A stretch of DNA of 9,684 nt, from positions 1 to 9,684 of the forward strand of contig JAHIMN010000067.1 of assembly GCA_018896395.1 (NCBI GenBank), given 5' to 3'. A program made the translations under genes and the position numbers. The notes beneath the pieces were generated by a model. That model ran no database searches. It saw only the letters and a list, made by a program, of their open reading frames with translations, and was not told the origin of the DNA. Source of the stretch: Verrucomicrobiota bacterium (GTDB lineage Bacteria > Verrucomicrobiota > Kiritimatiellia > JAAZAB01). Shown here piece after piece: positions 1-6,037 of this stretch (position 1 is its first letter; each line of letters starts with the position of its first letter).

Positions 1-87
1 CGACGGACCCTAACATGCACCGGATCAAAAGCGGATCCACTAAGAGTGCGGATAAGAGCAGGACGTACAAGGAACAGGAAAAGCGGT

Positions 88-169
88 GTCCGTCACAACG
101 GACCTATTGACTTGCCTTCTCATAAGAGCCTTGGCGAAGGCGGGACGCCGGGAGCGCATGAAGCGTCCC
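88..169. repeat. cluster of three small hairpins beyond thrC
   Basis: Three short inverted repeats lie in a row in the non-coding end of the window. GTCCG (88-92) pairs with CGGAC (99-103). GCCTT (128-132) pairs with AAGGC (137-141) around GGCG. GGGACGC (142-148) pairs with GCGTCCC (163-169). Read on the minus strand, downstream of thrC, the 88-103 hairpin is followed after a few bases by TTTT, so it could be a weak terminator; the other two have no T tract. The reverse complement of 128-141 contains CTTCGCCAAGGC, which also occurs twice in the repeat-built linker of the kinase gene (3980-3991 and 3998-4009). This suggests a dispersed palindromic repeat. I see no gene in 1-233. Confidence 0.45.
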
Positions 170-236
170 AACGAAGAACAAAGAACCAAGAACTGCTTAT
201 AACTGCAGACTTCTCTGACCTCTGACTTCTGACTCA
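170..236. repeat. two heptamer arrays abutting the thrC stop codon
   Basis: Two runs of degenerate 7-base units are visible. 170-196 reads AACGAAG, AACAAAG, AACCAAG, AACTGC. 209-236 reads ACTTCTC, TGACCTC, TGACTTC, TGACTCA. The last unit contains the reverse complement of the thrC stop codon (TGA, 236-234), so the array begins exactly where the gene ends. The reverse complement of the second run (GTCAGAAGTCAGAGGTCAGA) closely resembles the sequence at 8154-8174 inside the hairpin before the second TadE-like gene. Confidence 0.7.
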
Positions 237-1616
237 CGGAATATGTTCGCGGAGGAAGGCGCGCACGGCATCCGCATCGGCGGGCAAGACCGTGCAGCGC
301 TGGGGCAGGTTGGCGAGTGCATCGAGCACGGGATGATGAGCAATATCCTGGCCGGTTGCCTGGCGGATGGCATCGGCAAATTTGGCCGGATGGGCGGTGG
401 CCAGCGAGAGCATGGGCTCGTCCGGGCTCAGGAACTGGCGCCCCACGTGCACCCCCACGGCGCTATGCGGATCCAGAAGGTAGCCGTACTGTCCGTAAAA
501 CTCGCGGATTGTCGCCAGCGCGTCGGCCGTCGTACAGGTTCCGGCCGCAAAGAGCTCTTCCACACCGGCGCTCCTCACCCGATCCAGGCGCAGTTGACCG
601 GACTGCGCAAACGCCTCCATCAGCCGACAGACTTCCCGGGGATCGCGATCCACCCGATAATACAGATAGCGCTCGAAATTGCTCGCTACCTGGATGTCCA
701 TGGAAGGACTCAATGTGGCCTGCACCGTTCCACGTTGATAAACACCGGTATTAAAAAAACGGGCCAGGATGTCGTTCTCGTTCGTTGCCAGAATCAGGCG
801 GCTGACCGGCAATCCCATGCGCGCCGCCAGGTATCCCGCAAAGATGTCGCCGAAATTACCCGTCGGCACCGCGATGCGGACCGCGCGCGCGCCGGTCCGC
901 GCCATGACCCGCAAAGCGCCGTAAAAATAGTACACGATCTGGGCCAGCAGGCGCGCCCAGTTTATGGAATTCACCGCGCCCAGTTCATAGCGGTCGCGGA
1001 ACGGCAGATCTCGGAATATCGTTTTAACGATGCTCTGACAGTCGTCAAAACTGCCGCGCACGGCCAGGCAGAAGACATTGTCGTCCGGCACGGTGGTCAT
1101 CTGGCGCTCCTGGGTGGGACTGATCCGTCCATGCGGATAAAGCACAAAGATGCGCAGCCCAAAGCGCCCCCGGACGCCGGCAATGGCCGCACTGCCGGTA
1201 TCACCGCTGGTGGCCGCCAGGATGTTTAATCGGCGGCCCGACTGCGCCAGATAATACGCGAACACGCGGCCGAGGAATTGCAGGGCCACATCCTTGAATG
1301 CCAGCGTCGGTCCGTGAAACAGTTCCAGTATATGAACGGAGTTGACGGCCACAACCGGCGTCACATCCGGATGCCGAAAGGTGGCATAACTGTCGCCGAT
1401 CATTGCCCGCAGGTCGTTTGCGGGCAAATCGGCAAAGCGGCGCATAACTTCCAGCGCCAGCGCGCCGTACTCCAGGCCGGCCCAGGCGGACAGGTCGGCG
1501 CGGACATCGGGAATGGCGGAGGGCAGGAACAGGCCGCCATCGCGCGCCAGTCCGGTCATCACGGCCGTTTGAAAATCAACCGCTTCCCCACCGCCCCGTG
1601 TGCTGATATAATTCAT
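234..1616 (-). CDS. thrC: threonine synthase (class I, PLP-dependent)
   Basis: Threonine synthase converts O-phospho-L-homoserine to L-threonine and phosphate, the last step of threonine biosynthesis, in the cytosol. The 460-residue protein begins MNYISTRGG, the usual opening of the long bacterial/fungal-type enzyme. GPTLAFKD places the PLP Schiff-base lysine at K108. ATSGDTGSAA (about 134-143) and PTGNFGDIFAGY (about 252-263) match the phosphate- and cofactor-binding segments of fold-type II PLP enzymes. GAVNSINWARLLAQ is also typical of the family. Length is normal and no break is seen. Its ATG (1616-1614) overlaps the TGA of the upstream kinase gene (1615-1613) as ATGA, so the two are probably cotranscribed and translationally coupled. 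The stop codon lies inside a heptamer array. Identification rests on seen motifs and known family features; confidence is high. Confidence 0.97.
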   Translation of the reverse strand: MNYISTRGGGEAVDFQTAVMTGLARDGGLFLPSAIPDVRADLSAWAGLEYGALALEVMRRFADLPANDLRAMIGDSYATFRHPDVTPVVAVNSVHILELFHGPTLAFKDVALQFLGRVFAYYLAQSGRRLNILAATSGDTGSAAIAGVRGRFGLRIFVLYPHGRISPTQERQMTTVPDDNVFCLAVRGSFDDCQSIVKTIFRDLPFRDRYELGAVNSINWARLLAQIVYYFYGALRVMARTGARAVRIAVPTGNFGDIFAGYLAARMGLPVSRLILATNENDILARFFNTGVYQRGTVQATLSPSMDIQVASNFERYLYYRVDRDPREVCRLMEAFAQSGQLRLDRVRSAGVEELFAAGTCTTADALATIREFYGQYGYLLDPHSAVGVHVGRQFLSPDEPMLSLATAHPAKFADAIRQATGQDIAHHPVLDALANLPQRCTVLPADADAVRAFLREHIP

Positions 1617-4600
1617 TTGCGTCGGCGTCTTTCCCGGAAATCGTATTTTCCGTTTACCTTCTGTAGTCGGGGCATACGAATGAGGACGGTTGTAAACGCC
1701 CGGTACGTATCCGCCGGCATTTGCTGATAGGTATTGTAGTCCAGCCAGATTTCCTCAATGGGTAAATTTTGAATGGGCGCTAAATCCCGCACAGCCGACT
1801 CGCTGATATTCAGCCACTTCAGCGGCATATCTCGCAAGGGATCCAAGTCCTTAACCCGGGTGGCGCGCACGTTCAGCATCTCCAGGGCAAGACCCCGCAC
1901 CGGCGACAGATCCCGGATATTGGTTTTGCTCAAGTTCAGCCCCCGCAAAGGCATGGCGGCCAGAAGGGTCAGGTCCCGCACCCGCGTCTGGCTCAGGTTC
2001 AGGTGCTCGAGTTTCATACCTGTCAACGGGCTGAGGTTGGTCACCTCGGTGTCGCTGATGTTCAACTCCGTGAGCGGCATGCCCGCCAGAACCGTGATAT
2101 CGCGGATGCGGCTCGCGGTCGCGATCAGTCGCTTCAGCTTCATACCGGTTAGCGGCGCCAGATCGGAGACTTCCGTGTGGCTGATATTCAGGGACTCCAG
2201 CGGCAGACCAGCCAGCGGCTTCACATCCCGAATAGTCAGACGGCTGAGCGTCAGCTCCCGCAGGGGCATGCCTTTCAAGACCGACAAATCCGTGACGCGT
2301 GTGCCGGTCAAGTCGAGCTTTGTCAGCGGCATGCCGGCCAGCGGCGAAAGATCCTTGACCTGCGTGTAACTGATATACACTTCTTGCAGATGCAATCCCT
2401 TGAGCGGCGACAGATCGCTCAGCGGTGTCTTACCCGGCGCCTCGCGCCAATCGTCCGGGCGCGTAACGGCGCACACGACTGCGCGCAAATCCGGCAGACC
2501 GGCCAGTGGCGAGATATCCTTCAAATCCAAGGCAATCAGCTCGGCCCGCACGATTTTGCCGGCGCCATCCGTCACGAGTGAAACATTGAATTCGGTCAGA
2601 CCAGGATTCCGGTCGAGCAACTCCTGGAGCACGGCCGCGCCATTCGGAGGGCCGGTTTTGGCCAAGGCCGGCGCGTTTTCCGCACTCGCGGTCTTGTTCG
2701 AATCCGAGGCGATCACCGGTGCCTGCTGTAACGCCGCCAGGGCCGGCGCATAAGCCTGCGCAAATTCTGTCTGCCCGTATTGCTCCTGGTAACCAGCCAC
2801 GTTTTTGGCCAGCGCCTTGGCCGTTTGCGGCGGATATTTTTTCTGATAGATGGCCATCAGGCATACCTCACAGCCGGGTAAAGGTTCAACCACTTCCACC
2901 TGGGCAGCGCGCAACAGCAGGATAAAATCGTTTCGGGCTTTCTCTTCCCGCTGACGGTTTTTACGCTCTTGCAGTTTGGCCATCAGCGGCACTGAAAGGA
3001 ACGGACCGGCCTGACTCCAGGAGGTTTCGGCCGCGGCCCAGTTTCCATCACGGAGGGCCACCAACCCATGCACCAGGGCCGTGTCCGGCATCGTATTGGT
3101 TCCGAGTCGGGCTTTCTTTTCCTCCAGGGACAAATCCTGCAGCCGGATCGCTTTTGACTGGACGATCTGACCGGCGTTGACGATGATAATTTTTTCCACC
3201 AGGATCGTATCGTCCTGCACATCCCGCACCACCAAGTGTTCCGGCCCCTTGGTCAAGGCAATAACAACTTCCTGATCCTTTTGCGACCGGAACGAATTTA
3301 GCAGACGCTGATCCGCGCGGCCGGCTTCGGCCAGCATGCTTGCCAGCGTCAAAAGGTCGGACCGGTTTGTGGAAAGCACGGTATTATTAGTAGCCTGCTG
3401 GACTATTGCCAGCGCGGCGCTGGGGTTGCCTTCCACCAGGCACGCGGCGACATCGTTCAGGATGCCCTGCCATTGCCGACTCTGTTCCTGCTTCTGTGCC
3501 TCGGCCGCCTGACGCATTTCTGCCTGTCGGGCCCTATCCCGGTCCAGCCATTCCTGGACTTTGGCCTTTCGTTCCGCCTCGGTCTCGGTCTTGAACGGAC
3601 CCTCATACTGCTCGAAAAGCTTGGCCGCCTCCCGCCATTTCTGCCGGTCCAGCAGGGGCTGAACATTGGCGTGCAGGGCTTTCATATCCGCGGCCAGGGC
3701 CGCGCGCTTCCGTTCCCTGATGCGCGCGATTTCGTCCTCGGCCGCCTGGGCATAACGCGTGCCTTTCGATTGCGCGGCTATCTTTGCAAATTGCTGGATG
3801 GCTTCATTGTATTGACCGGGATTCGCCTGGCACCACTGCAAGGCCACTTCTAACCGGTGCTGGGCCAAGGCTTCCGTCTTCGACAACTCAGGCTCCGCCG
3901 AAGGCTTCGCCGAGGCGAGGGCTTCCGTCTTCGCCAACCCAGGCTCCGCCGAAGGCTTCGCCGAGGCGAGGGCTTCCGTCTTCGCCAAGGCTTCCGTCTT
4001 CGCCAAGGCTTCGCCGGACACGTCGCCCCCTGCCGCCCGCTCGCTTGGGTGACTCGCCTGGGCGACGCGCTTGGTCTTCACGAGCATATTCACCAAGAGC
4101 AGGCAGGGCACGGCTAAGACCAGGAGCATAATCACGGCCGCCAACCATTCCGGTTTTATCCATCGCCGGGGCCGAGCAACGATATAAGGCAACGGCTCGC
4201 CTGGGCGACTCGCCTGGGCGTAGCGCTCCGGCGGAGCCTGGTCGACGGAGCCGGGCGCGGCCGGCGCCGACTCCGCTGGCTTCTGCACGGGTCCGATATG
4301 CGCCGCTGCGTCCAGTTCCTTCAAGCGCTGTTCGCGCGCCAGACAGCGCTTCATGGTGCTGGTGCCGGCCGGCGGTAATGGTCCTTCCGGGAGTATTTCT
4401 GAGCGCGCACGGATCATGTCACGGATGACCTCGGGCCAGTCCTTCTGACGATGGGCAGGGTTCTTGGCCATCATTTTTTCAATCAGGCAGGCCACGGCTA
4501 TGGAAGCATGCGGCTGGAGATCCATAAGGTCCGGAATCTGATCGGTAATCTGGCAATCCATGATTTCCAGGAGCGGCAGGCCCTCAAACGGCAGTTTCCC

Positions 4601-5227
4601 GGTCAGGCAGTGATACAGCATGGCGCCGAGGGAATAGATGTCGGTACGGCAATCCAGTTTGAGTCGGCCCTGCGATTGTTCGGGGGAAATATAATAAGGA
4701 GTTCCAACCACAATACCCGTCCCGAATTTGGCTTTGTCCATGACCGAGCGCACACTCCGGGCCAGGCCGAGATCGGCGACCTTGACGGTGCCGTCGCCGT
4801 CGATAATGACATTATCGGGCTTAATGTCACAATGCACGATACCGAAGGTGTCCCAGGCGTAGCGCAAGGCTTCGGCCACGCAGTGCGCGCACAACAGGGT
4901 GTCGTTCACGGAAAGACTTGTTTTCCGCCGGATCCAATCCGCAACGCTGTAGCCGGAAACAAATTCCATGACAAAGTAATAAATACCGTCCGGTGATTTA
5001 CCGAAATCGTATACCTGGACCATATTCGGATGCTTCAACTGGGCCGTGATCTTGGCTTCGGCCAGTAATTTCGCGATATCCACCCCATCGGCGGCCATGG
5101 CAGGCGGTAATATTTTGAGGACCACCACACGGTCCAACGAAATCTGGCGCGCCTTGAACACGGCGCTCATACCGCCCTGCGGCAAAGGCGCCAGAATATC
5201 GTATCCGGGAATTGTCGGGGTATCCAT
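1613..5227 (-). CDS. transmembrane Hanks-type Ser/Thr protein kinase with leucine-rich repeat ectodomain
   Basis: A predicted membrane-bound serine/threonine kinase of 1204 residues counted from ATG 5227. Kinase domain, about 10-270: glycine-rich loop PQGGMSAVF, ATP lysine K38 (VVVLKIL), alpha-C glutamate E57, catalytic loop HCDIKPDN (D134, N139), DLG metal motif (D152), GTPYYISPE activation segment and TDIYSLGAMLYH. The catalytic loop has HCD instead of HRD, so it is a non-RD kinase. A proline/alanine-rich linker leads to one membrane segment (about 359-384). Then come a repeat-rich stretch (about 406-456), a long charged, probably coiled-coil region, and ten 21-residue leucine-rich repeats (942-1151) with a basic C-terminus. 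With the kinase cytoplasmic, the repeats would lie outside the membrane. A TTG start at 5254 would add nine residues; I prefer the ATG, with a weak ACAGG eight bases upstream. Substrate unknown; it heads the operon with thrC. Confidence 0.93.
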   Translation of the reverse strand: MDTPTIPGYDILAPLPQGGMSAVFKARQISLDRVVVLKILPPAMAADGVDIAKLLAEAKITAQLKHPNMVQVYDFGKSPDGIYYFVMEFVSGYSVADWIRRKTSLSVNDTLLCAHCVAEALRYAWDTFGIVHCDIKPDNVIIDGDGTVKVADLGLARSVRSVMDKAKFGTGIVVGTPYYISPEQSQGRLKLDCRTDIYSLGAMLYHCLTGKLPFEGLPLLEIMDCQITDQIPDLMDLQPHASIAVACLIEKMMAKNPAHRQKDWPEVIRDMIRARSEILPEGPLPPAGTSTMKRCLAREQRLKELDAAAHIGPVQKPAESAPAAPGSVDQAPPERYAQASRPGEPLPYIVARPRRWIKPEWLAAVIMLLVLAVPCLLLVNMLVKTKRVAQASHPSERAAGGDVSGEALAKTEALAKTEALASAKPSAEPGLAKTEALASAKPSAEPELSKTEALAQHRLEVALQWCQANPGQYNEAIQQFAKIAAQSKGTRYAQAAEDEIARIRERKRAALAADMKALHANVQPLLDRQKWREAAKLFEQYEGPFKTETEAERKAKVQEWLDRDRARQAEMRQAAEAQKQEQSRQWQGILNDVAACLVEGNPSAALAIVQQATNNTVLSTNRSDLLTLASMLAEAGRADQRLLNSFRSQKDQEVVIALTKGPEHLVVRDVQDDTILVEKIIIVNAGQIVQSKAIRLQDLSLEEKKARLGTNTMPDTALVHGLVALRDGNWAAAETSWSQAGPFLSVPLMAKLQERKNRQREEKARNDFILLLRAAQVEVVEPLPGCEVCLMAIYQKKYPPQTAKALAKNVAGYQEQYGQTEFAQAYAPALAALQQAPVIASDSNKTASAENAPALAKTGPPNGAAVLQELLDRNPGLTEFNVSLVTDGAGKIVRAELIALDLKDISPLAGLPDLRAVVCAVTRPDDWREAPGKTPLSDLSPLKGLHLQEVYISYTQVKDLSPLAGMPLTKLDLTGTRVTDLSVLKGMPLRELTLSRLTIRDVKPLAGLPLESLNISHTEVSDLAPLTGMKLKRLIATASRIRDITVLAGMPLTELNISDTEVTNLSPLTGMKLEHLNLSQTRVRDLTLLAAMPLRGLNLSKTNIRDLSPVRGLALEMLNVRATRVKDLDPLRDMPLKWLNISESAVRDLAPIQNLPIEEIWLDYNTYQQMPADTYRAFTTVLIRMPRLQKVNGKYDFRERRRRK
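1775..2404 (-). repeat. ten tandem 63-bp units encoding 21-residue leucine-rich repeats
   Basis: Within the kinase gene, ten consecutive 63-base units encode repeats of the form LxGMPLxxLNISxTxVxDLSP. They start at LKGLHLQEVYIS and end at LKWLNISESAVRDLAP. A divergent unit with an insertion lies upstream and a degenerate eleventh (IQNLPIEEIWLDY) caps the array. The spacing never departs from 21 residues. Repeats of this length and pattern are known from bacterial internalin-like surface proteins and usually form protein-binding solenoids. The ligand is unknown. Confidence 0.9.
3869..4012 (-). repeat. in-frame 51-bp and 18-bp tandem repeats in the kinase linker
   Basis: Two 51-base units (3869-3919 and 3920-3970) are nearly identical. 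They are followed by two copies of an 18-base subunit (3971-3988 and 3989-4006) and a partial copy. All are multiples of three and encode EALASAKPSAEPGLAKT-like and EALAKT-like peptides just after the membrane segment. The DNA is full of small palindromes (GGCTTCGCC, GGCTCCGCC), unlike the surrounding gene. Array length could vary between strains without breaking the frame. Confidence 0.9.
4037..4219 (-). repeat. 27-bp direct repeat flanking the membrane segment of the kinase
   Basis: Bases 4037-4063 and 4193-4219 match at 24 of 27 positions. They encode AQASHPSER and AQASRPGEP, one on each side of the single transmembrane segment. The copies lie within the more GC-rich linker sequence, which also holds the palindrome CTCCGGCGGAG near 4226-4236. 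This is a seen sequence match; the interpretation as a repeat insertion is inference. Confidence 0.7.
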
Positions 5228-5267
5228 GGGACAAACCTGTACGTTCACAATCAAGCCGTTTTTATGA

Positions 5268-5296
5268 TTGACTTTACAAGCCTATCTGCTTTAATT
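5268..5296 (+). promoter_or_regulatory. candidate sigma-70-type promoter for the pilin operon
   Basis: TTGACT (5268-5273), then 17 bases, then TTAATT (5291-5296). The -35 matches the consensus at five of six positions and the -10 at four of six. Transcription would begin near 5303, about 60 bases upstream of the first pilin start. This is a pattern match only. Confidence 0.4.
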
Positions 5297-5301
5297 AACA
5301 A
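5273..5301 (-). promoter_or_regulatory. candidate promoter for the kinase-thrC operon
   Basis: On the minus strand TTGTTA (5301-5296), 17 bases, then TGTAAA (5278-5273); each hexamer matches four of six consensus positions. It overlaps the plus-strand candidate almost completely, so polymerase could occupy only one of them at a time. Weak evidence. Confidence 0.3.
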
Positions 5302-5311
5302 GCATATAGGC
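5280..5311. promoter_or_regulatory. hairpin/operator-like inverted repeat between divergent operons
   Basis: GCCTAT (5280-5285) pairs with ATAGGC (5306-5311), and TGCTT (5287-5291) pairs with AAGCA (5300-5304). One mismatch separates the two blocks, and the loop is the eight bases TAATTAAC. Flanking ATGATTG (5264-5270) and CAATCAT (5311-5317) form a further outer inverted pair. The dyad is centred between the two candidate promoters, which fits a shared operator. No regulator gene is in the window. Confidence 0.5.
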
Positions 5312-5319
5312 AATCATGT

Positions 5320-5353
5320 GCAGGGTCAAATGGTTTTACCCTGCGGCAGAGGA
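5320..5353 (+). promoter_or_regulatory. 5' leader hairpin followed by the Shine-Dalgarno of the first pilin gene
   Basis: GCAGGGT (5320-5326) pairs with ACCCTGC (5338-5344). A further AAA/TTT pairing (5328-5330 with 5334-5336) lies inside, after one mismatch. Four bases after the stem comes AGAGGA (5348-5353), eight bases before the ATG at 5362. The ribosome site supports that start, although the peptide it opens is repeat-like. Confidence 0.5.
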
Positions 5354-5361
5354 AATGTAGC

Positions 5362-5440
5362 ATGCCGCATGCAGAATGCAGAAGGAAGAAATCAGAGGAC
5401 AGAGGAAAGAAGGCGACACGCTCTGTTCGTCATTCTGCCT
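5362..5440. repeat. degenerate ATGCAGA heptamer hairpin in the pilin leader
   Basis: ATGCCGC, ATGCAGA, ATGCAGA form a heptamer run from 5362. GCAGAATG (5371-5378) pairs with CATTCTGC (5431-5438). The loop contains ATCAGAGGACAGAGG, akin to the loop of the 8099-8238 element, and both right arms begin CGTCATTCTGC. I read it as a shorter, decayed copy of the same element. Confidence 0.7.
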
Positions 5441-5592
5441 TTTGCCGTTTTTCGTGTGGACAGGCCATGGCGGAATATGTTATTATTATGGGGTTGTTTA
5501 TAGCCTGCCTGGGCATTTTGACGGTTTTTTTTGTTACGTTTAAAGAATACGGTGGGCGGATTTTAGCGCTGGTCTCGTCGGAGTATCCATGA
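5362..5592 (+). CDS. small Flp-type pilin-like protein with repeat-encoded leader
   Basis: A 76-residue protein with a 33-residue leader, then CG|QAMAEYVIIMGLFIACL: a class III prepilin site with cleavage expected after G33, glutamate at +5 and tyrosine at +6. The mature part would be only 43 residues, nearly all hydrophobic helix plus a short tail (FKEYGGRILALVSSEYP), in the usual size range of Flp pilins. After removal of the leader it would be a subunit or minor pilin of a Tad/Flp fibre. The ATG has a fair Shine-Dalgarno eight bases upstream, and no later start keeps the cleavage site. The leader is encoded by a heptamer repeat (ATGs at 5362, 5369, 5376) and reads like that of the second TadE-like gene (AECR...HSAFC). 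The Flp family call is good; the role within the fibre is unknown. Confidence 0.8.
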   Translation: MPHAECRRKKSEDRGKKATRSVRHSAFCRFSCGQAMAEYVIIMGLFIACLGILTVFFVTFKEYGGRILALVSSEYP

Positions 5593-5617
5593 ATCAGTAT
5601 AACTGCTAAGGTTACGG

Positions 5618-5767
5618 GGTTCACGGTTCACCGTTCAACGGTTAGAGCAAGCATGGCTGAACTGGCGGCTGAACCCGAGGTGTTGCGATGCATTTTTAGA
5701 CTTTTGCGGCTTGCGCTGTGCATGGCTTGCTCCAGAAACCGTGAACCATTGAACCTTGAACCGTGAG
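5618..5767. repeat. GGTTCA-family inverted-repeat element between the two pilin genes
   Basis: The left arm runs 5618-5656, with GGTTCACGGTTCACCGTTCA followed by GAGCAAGCATGG. The right arm runs 5721-5767, with CATGGCTTGCTCC followed by AACCGTGAACC and two more GAACC units. The arms are imperfect inverted copies, including TCACGGTTCA and GAGCAAGC, around a loop of roughly 64 bases. The unit is the same as in the array at 9596-9684. I see no protein-coding signal in 5593-5790 apart from the ribosome site of the next gene. Confidence 0.75.
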
Positions 5768-5776
5768 TAGCAAATG

Positions 5777-5784
5777 AAGGAGGG
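5777..5784 (+). promoter_or_regulatory. strong Shine-Dalgarno of the second pilin gene
   Basis: AAGGAGGG lies six bases before the ATG at 5791. It is by far the best ribosome site in the cluster and suggests that this pilin is the most highly translated product. Confidence 0.85.
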
Positions 5785-5790
5785 CACACT

Positions 5791-6021
5791 ATGAATCGCA
5801 CGCGCAAAGGCAAGCATGGCCAGGCTATGACCGAATATATCATTATCGTCGCCATTATCGCATTGGCGGCGTTGGCGGTTTTCGGTCTGTTCGGCGACCG
5901 GATTCGTGCCATGATCGGCGGCGCCGTCACGGACCTGGGCGGAGACCAGAGTGAAGTGGATACCGCCACGGAAACCACATCGGAAGACTATCTCAAAACC
6001 CTGGGCACCGATACTTACTGA
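5791..6021 (+). CDS. Flp-type pilin, probable major subunit
   Basis: A 76-residue prepilin with a short basic leader (MNRTRKGKHG) and the class III motif HG|QAMTEYIIIVAIIALAALA: cleavage after G10, glutamate at +5, tyrosine at +6. The mature chain of 66 residues has one hydrophobic helix, an amphipathic GDRIRAMIG segment and an acidic threonine/serine-rich tail. Flp pilins are exported, cleaved by a TadV/FppA-type peptidase and polymerised into thin adhesive fibres by the Tad machinery. The basic leader and AAGGAGGG ribosome site make this the most canonical pilin here and the best candidate for the major subunit. It is followed 16 bases later by the TadE-like gene. Family assignment is confident; the major-subunit role is inferred from leader quality and ribosome-site strength. 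Confidence 0.92.
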   Translation: MNRTRKGKHGQAMTEYIIIVAIIALAALAVFGLFGDRIRAMIGGAVTDLGGDQSEVDTATETTSEDYLKTLGTDTY

Positions 6022-6037
6022 GTGGGCTTACGTCGCT

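Noticed and set aside
88..103. Firm rho-independent terminator for thrC
   Set aside because: The stem is only five base pairs and the T tract is short and displaced, so I list it only as a weak possibility.
243..1229. Long plus-strand reading frame of 328 codons opposite thrC
   Set aside because: It lies antisense to a clear thrC with intact catalytic motifs; its translation has no recognisable domain and is a high-GC shadow.
5228..5254. TTG start for the kinase adding MIVNVQVCP
   Set aside because: No Shine-Dalgarno precedes it, and ATG 5227 opens directly onto the usual PGYDIL start of a kinase domain. It cannot be fully excluded.
5264..5503. Plus-strand reading frame through the divergent promoter region
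   Set aside because: It crosses both hairpins and runs out of frame into the pilin gene; it has no family features and no ribosome site.
5628..5978. Minus-strand reading frame over the inter-pilin repeat and second pilin
   Set aside because: It is antisense to a well-supported pilin and otherwise consists of repeat-derived sequence.
5951..6037. Upstream start of the first TadE-like gene
   Set aside because: It would overlap the pilin gene by 71 bases and give a long leader, while ATG 6038 gives a normal leader MVQTRHAEG.
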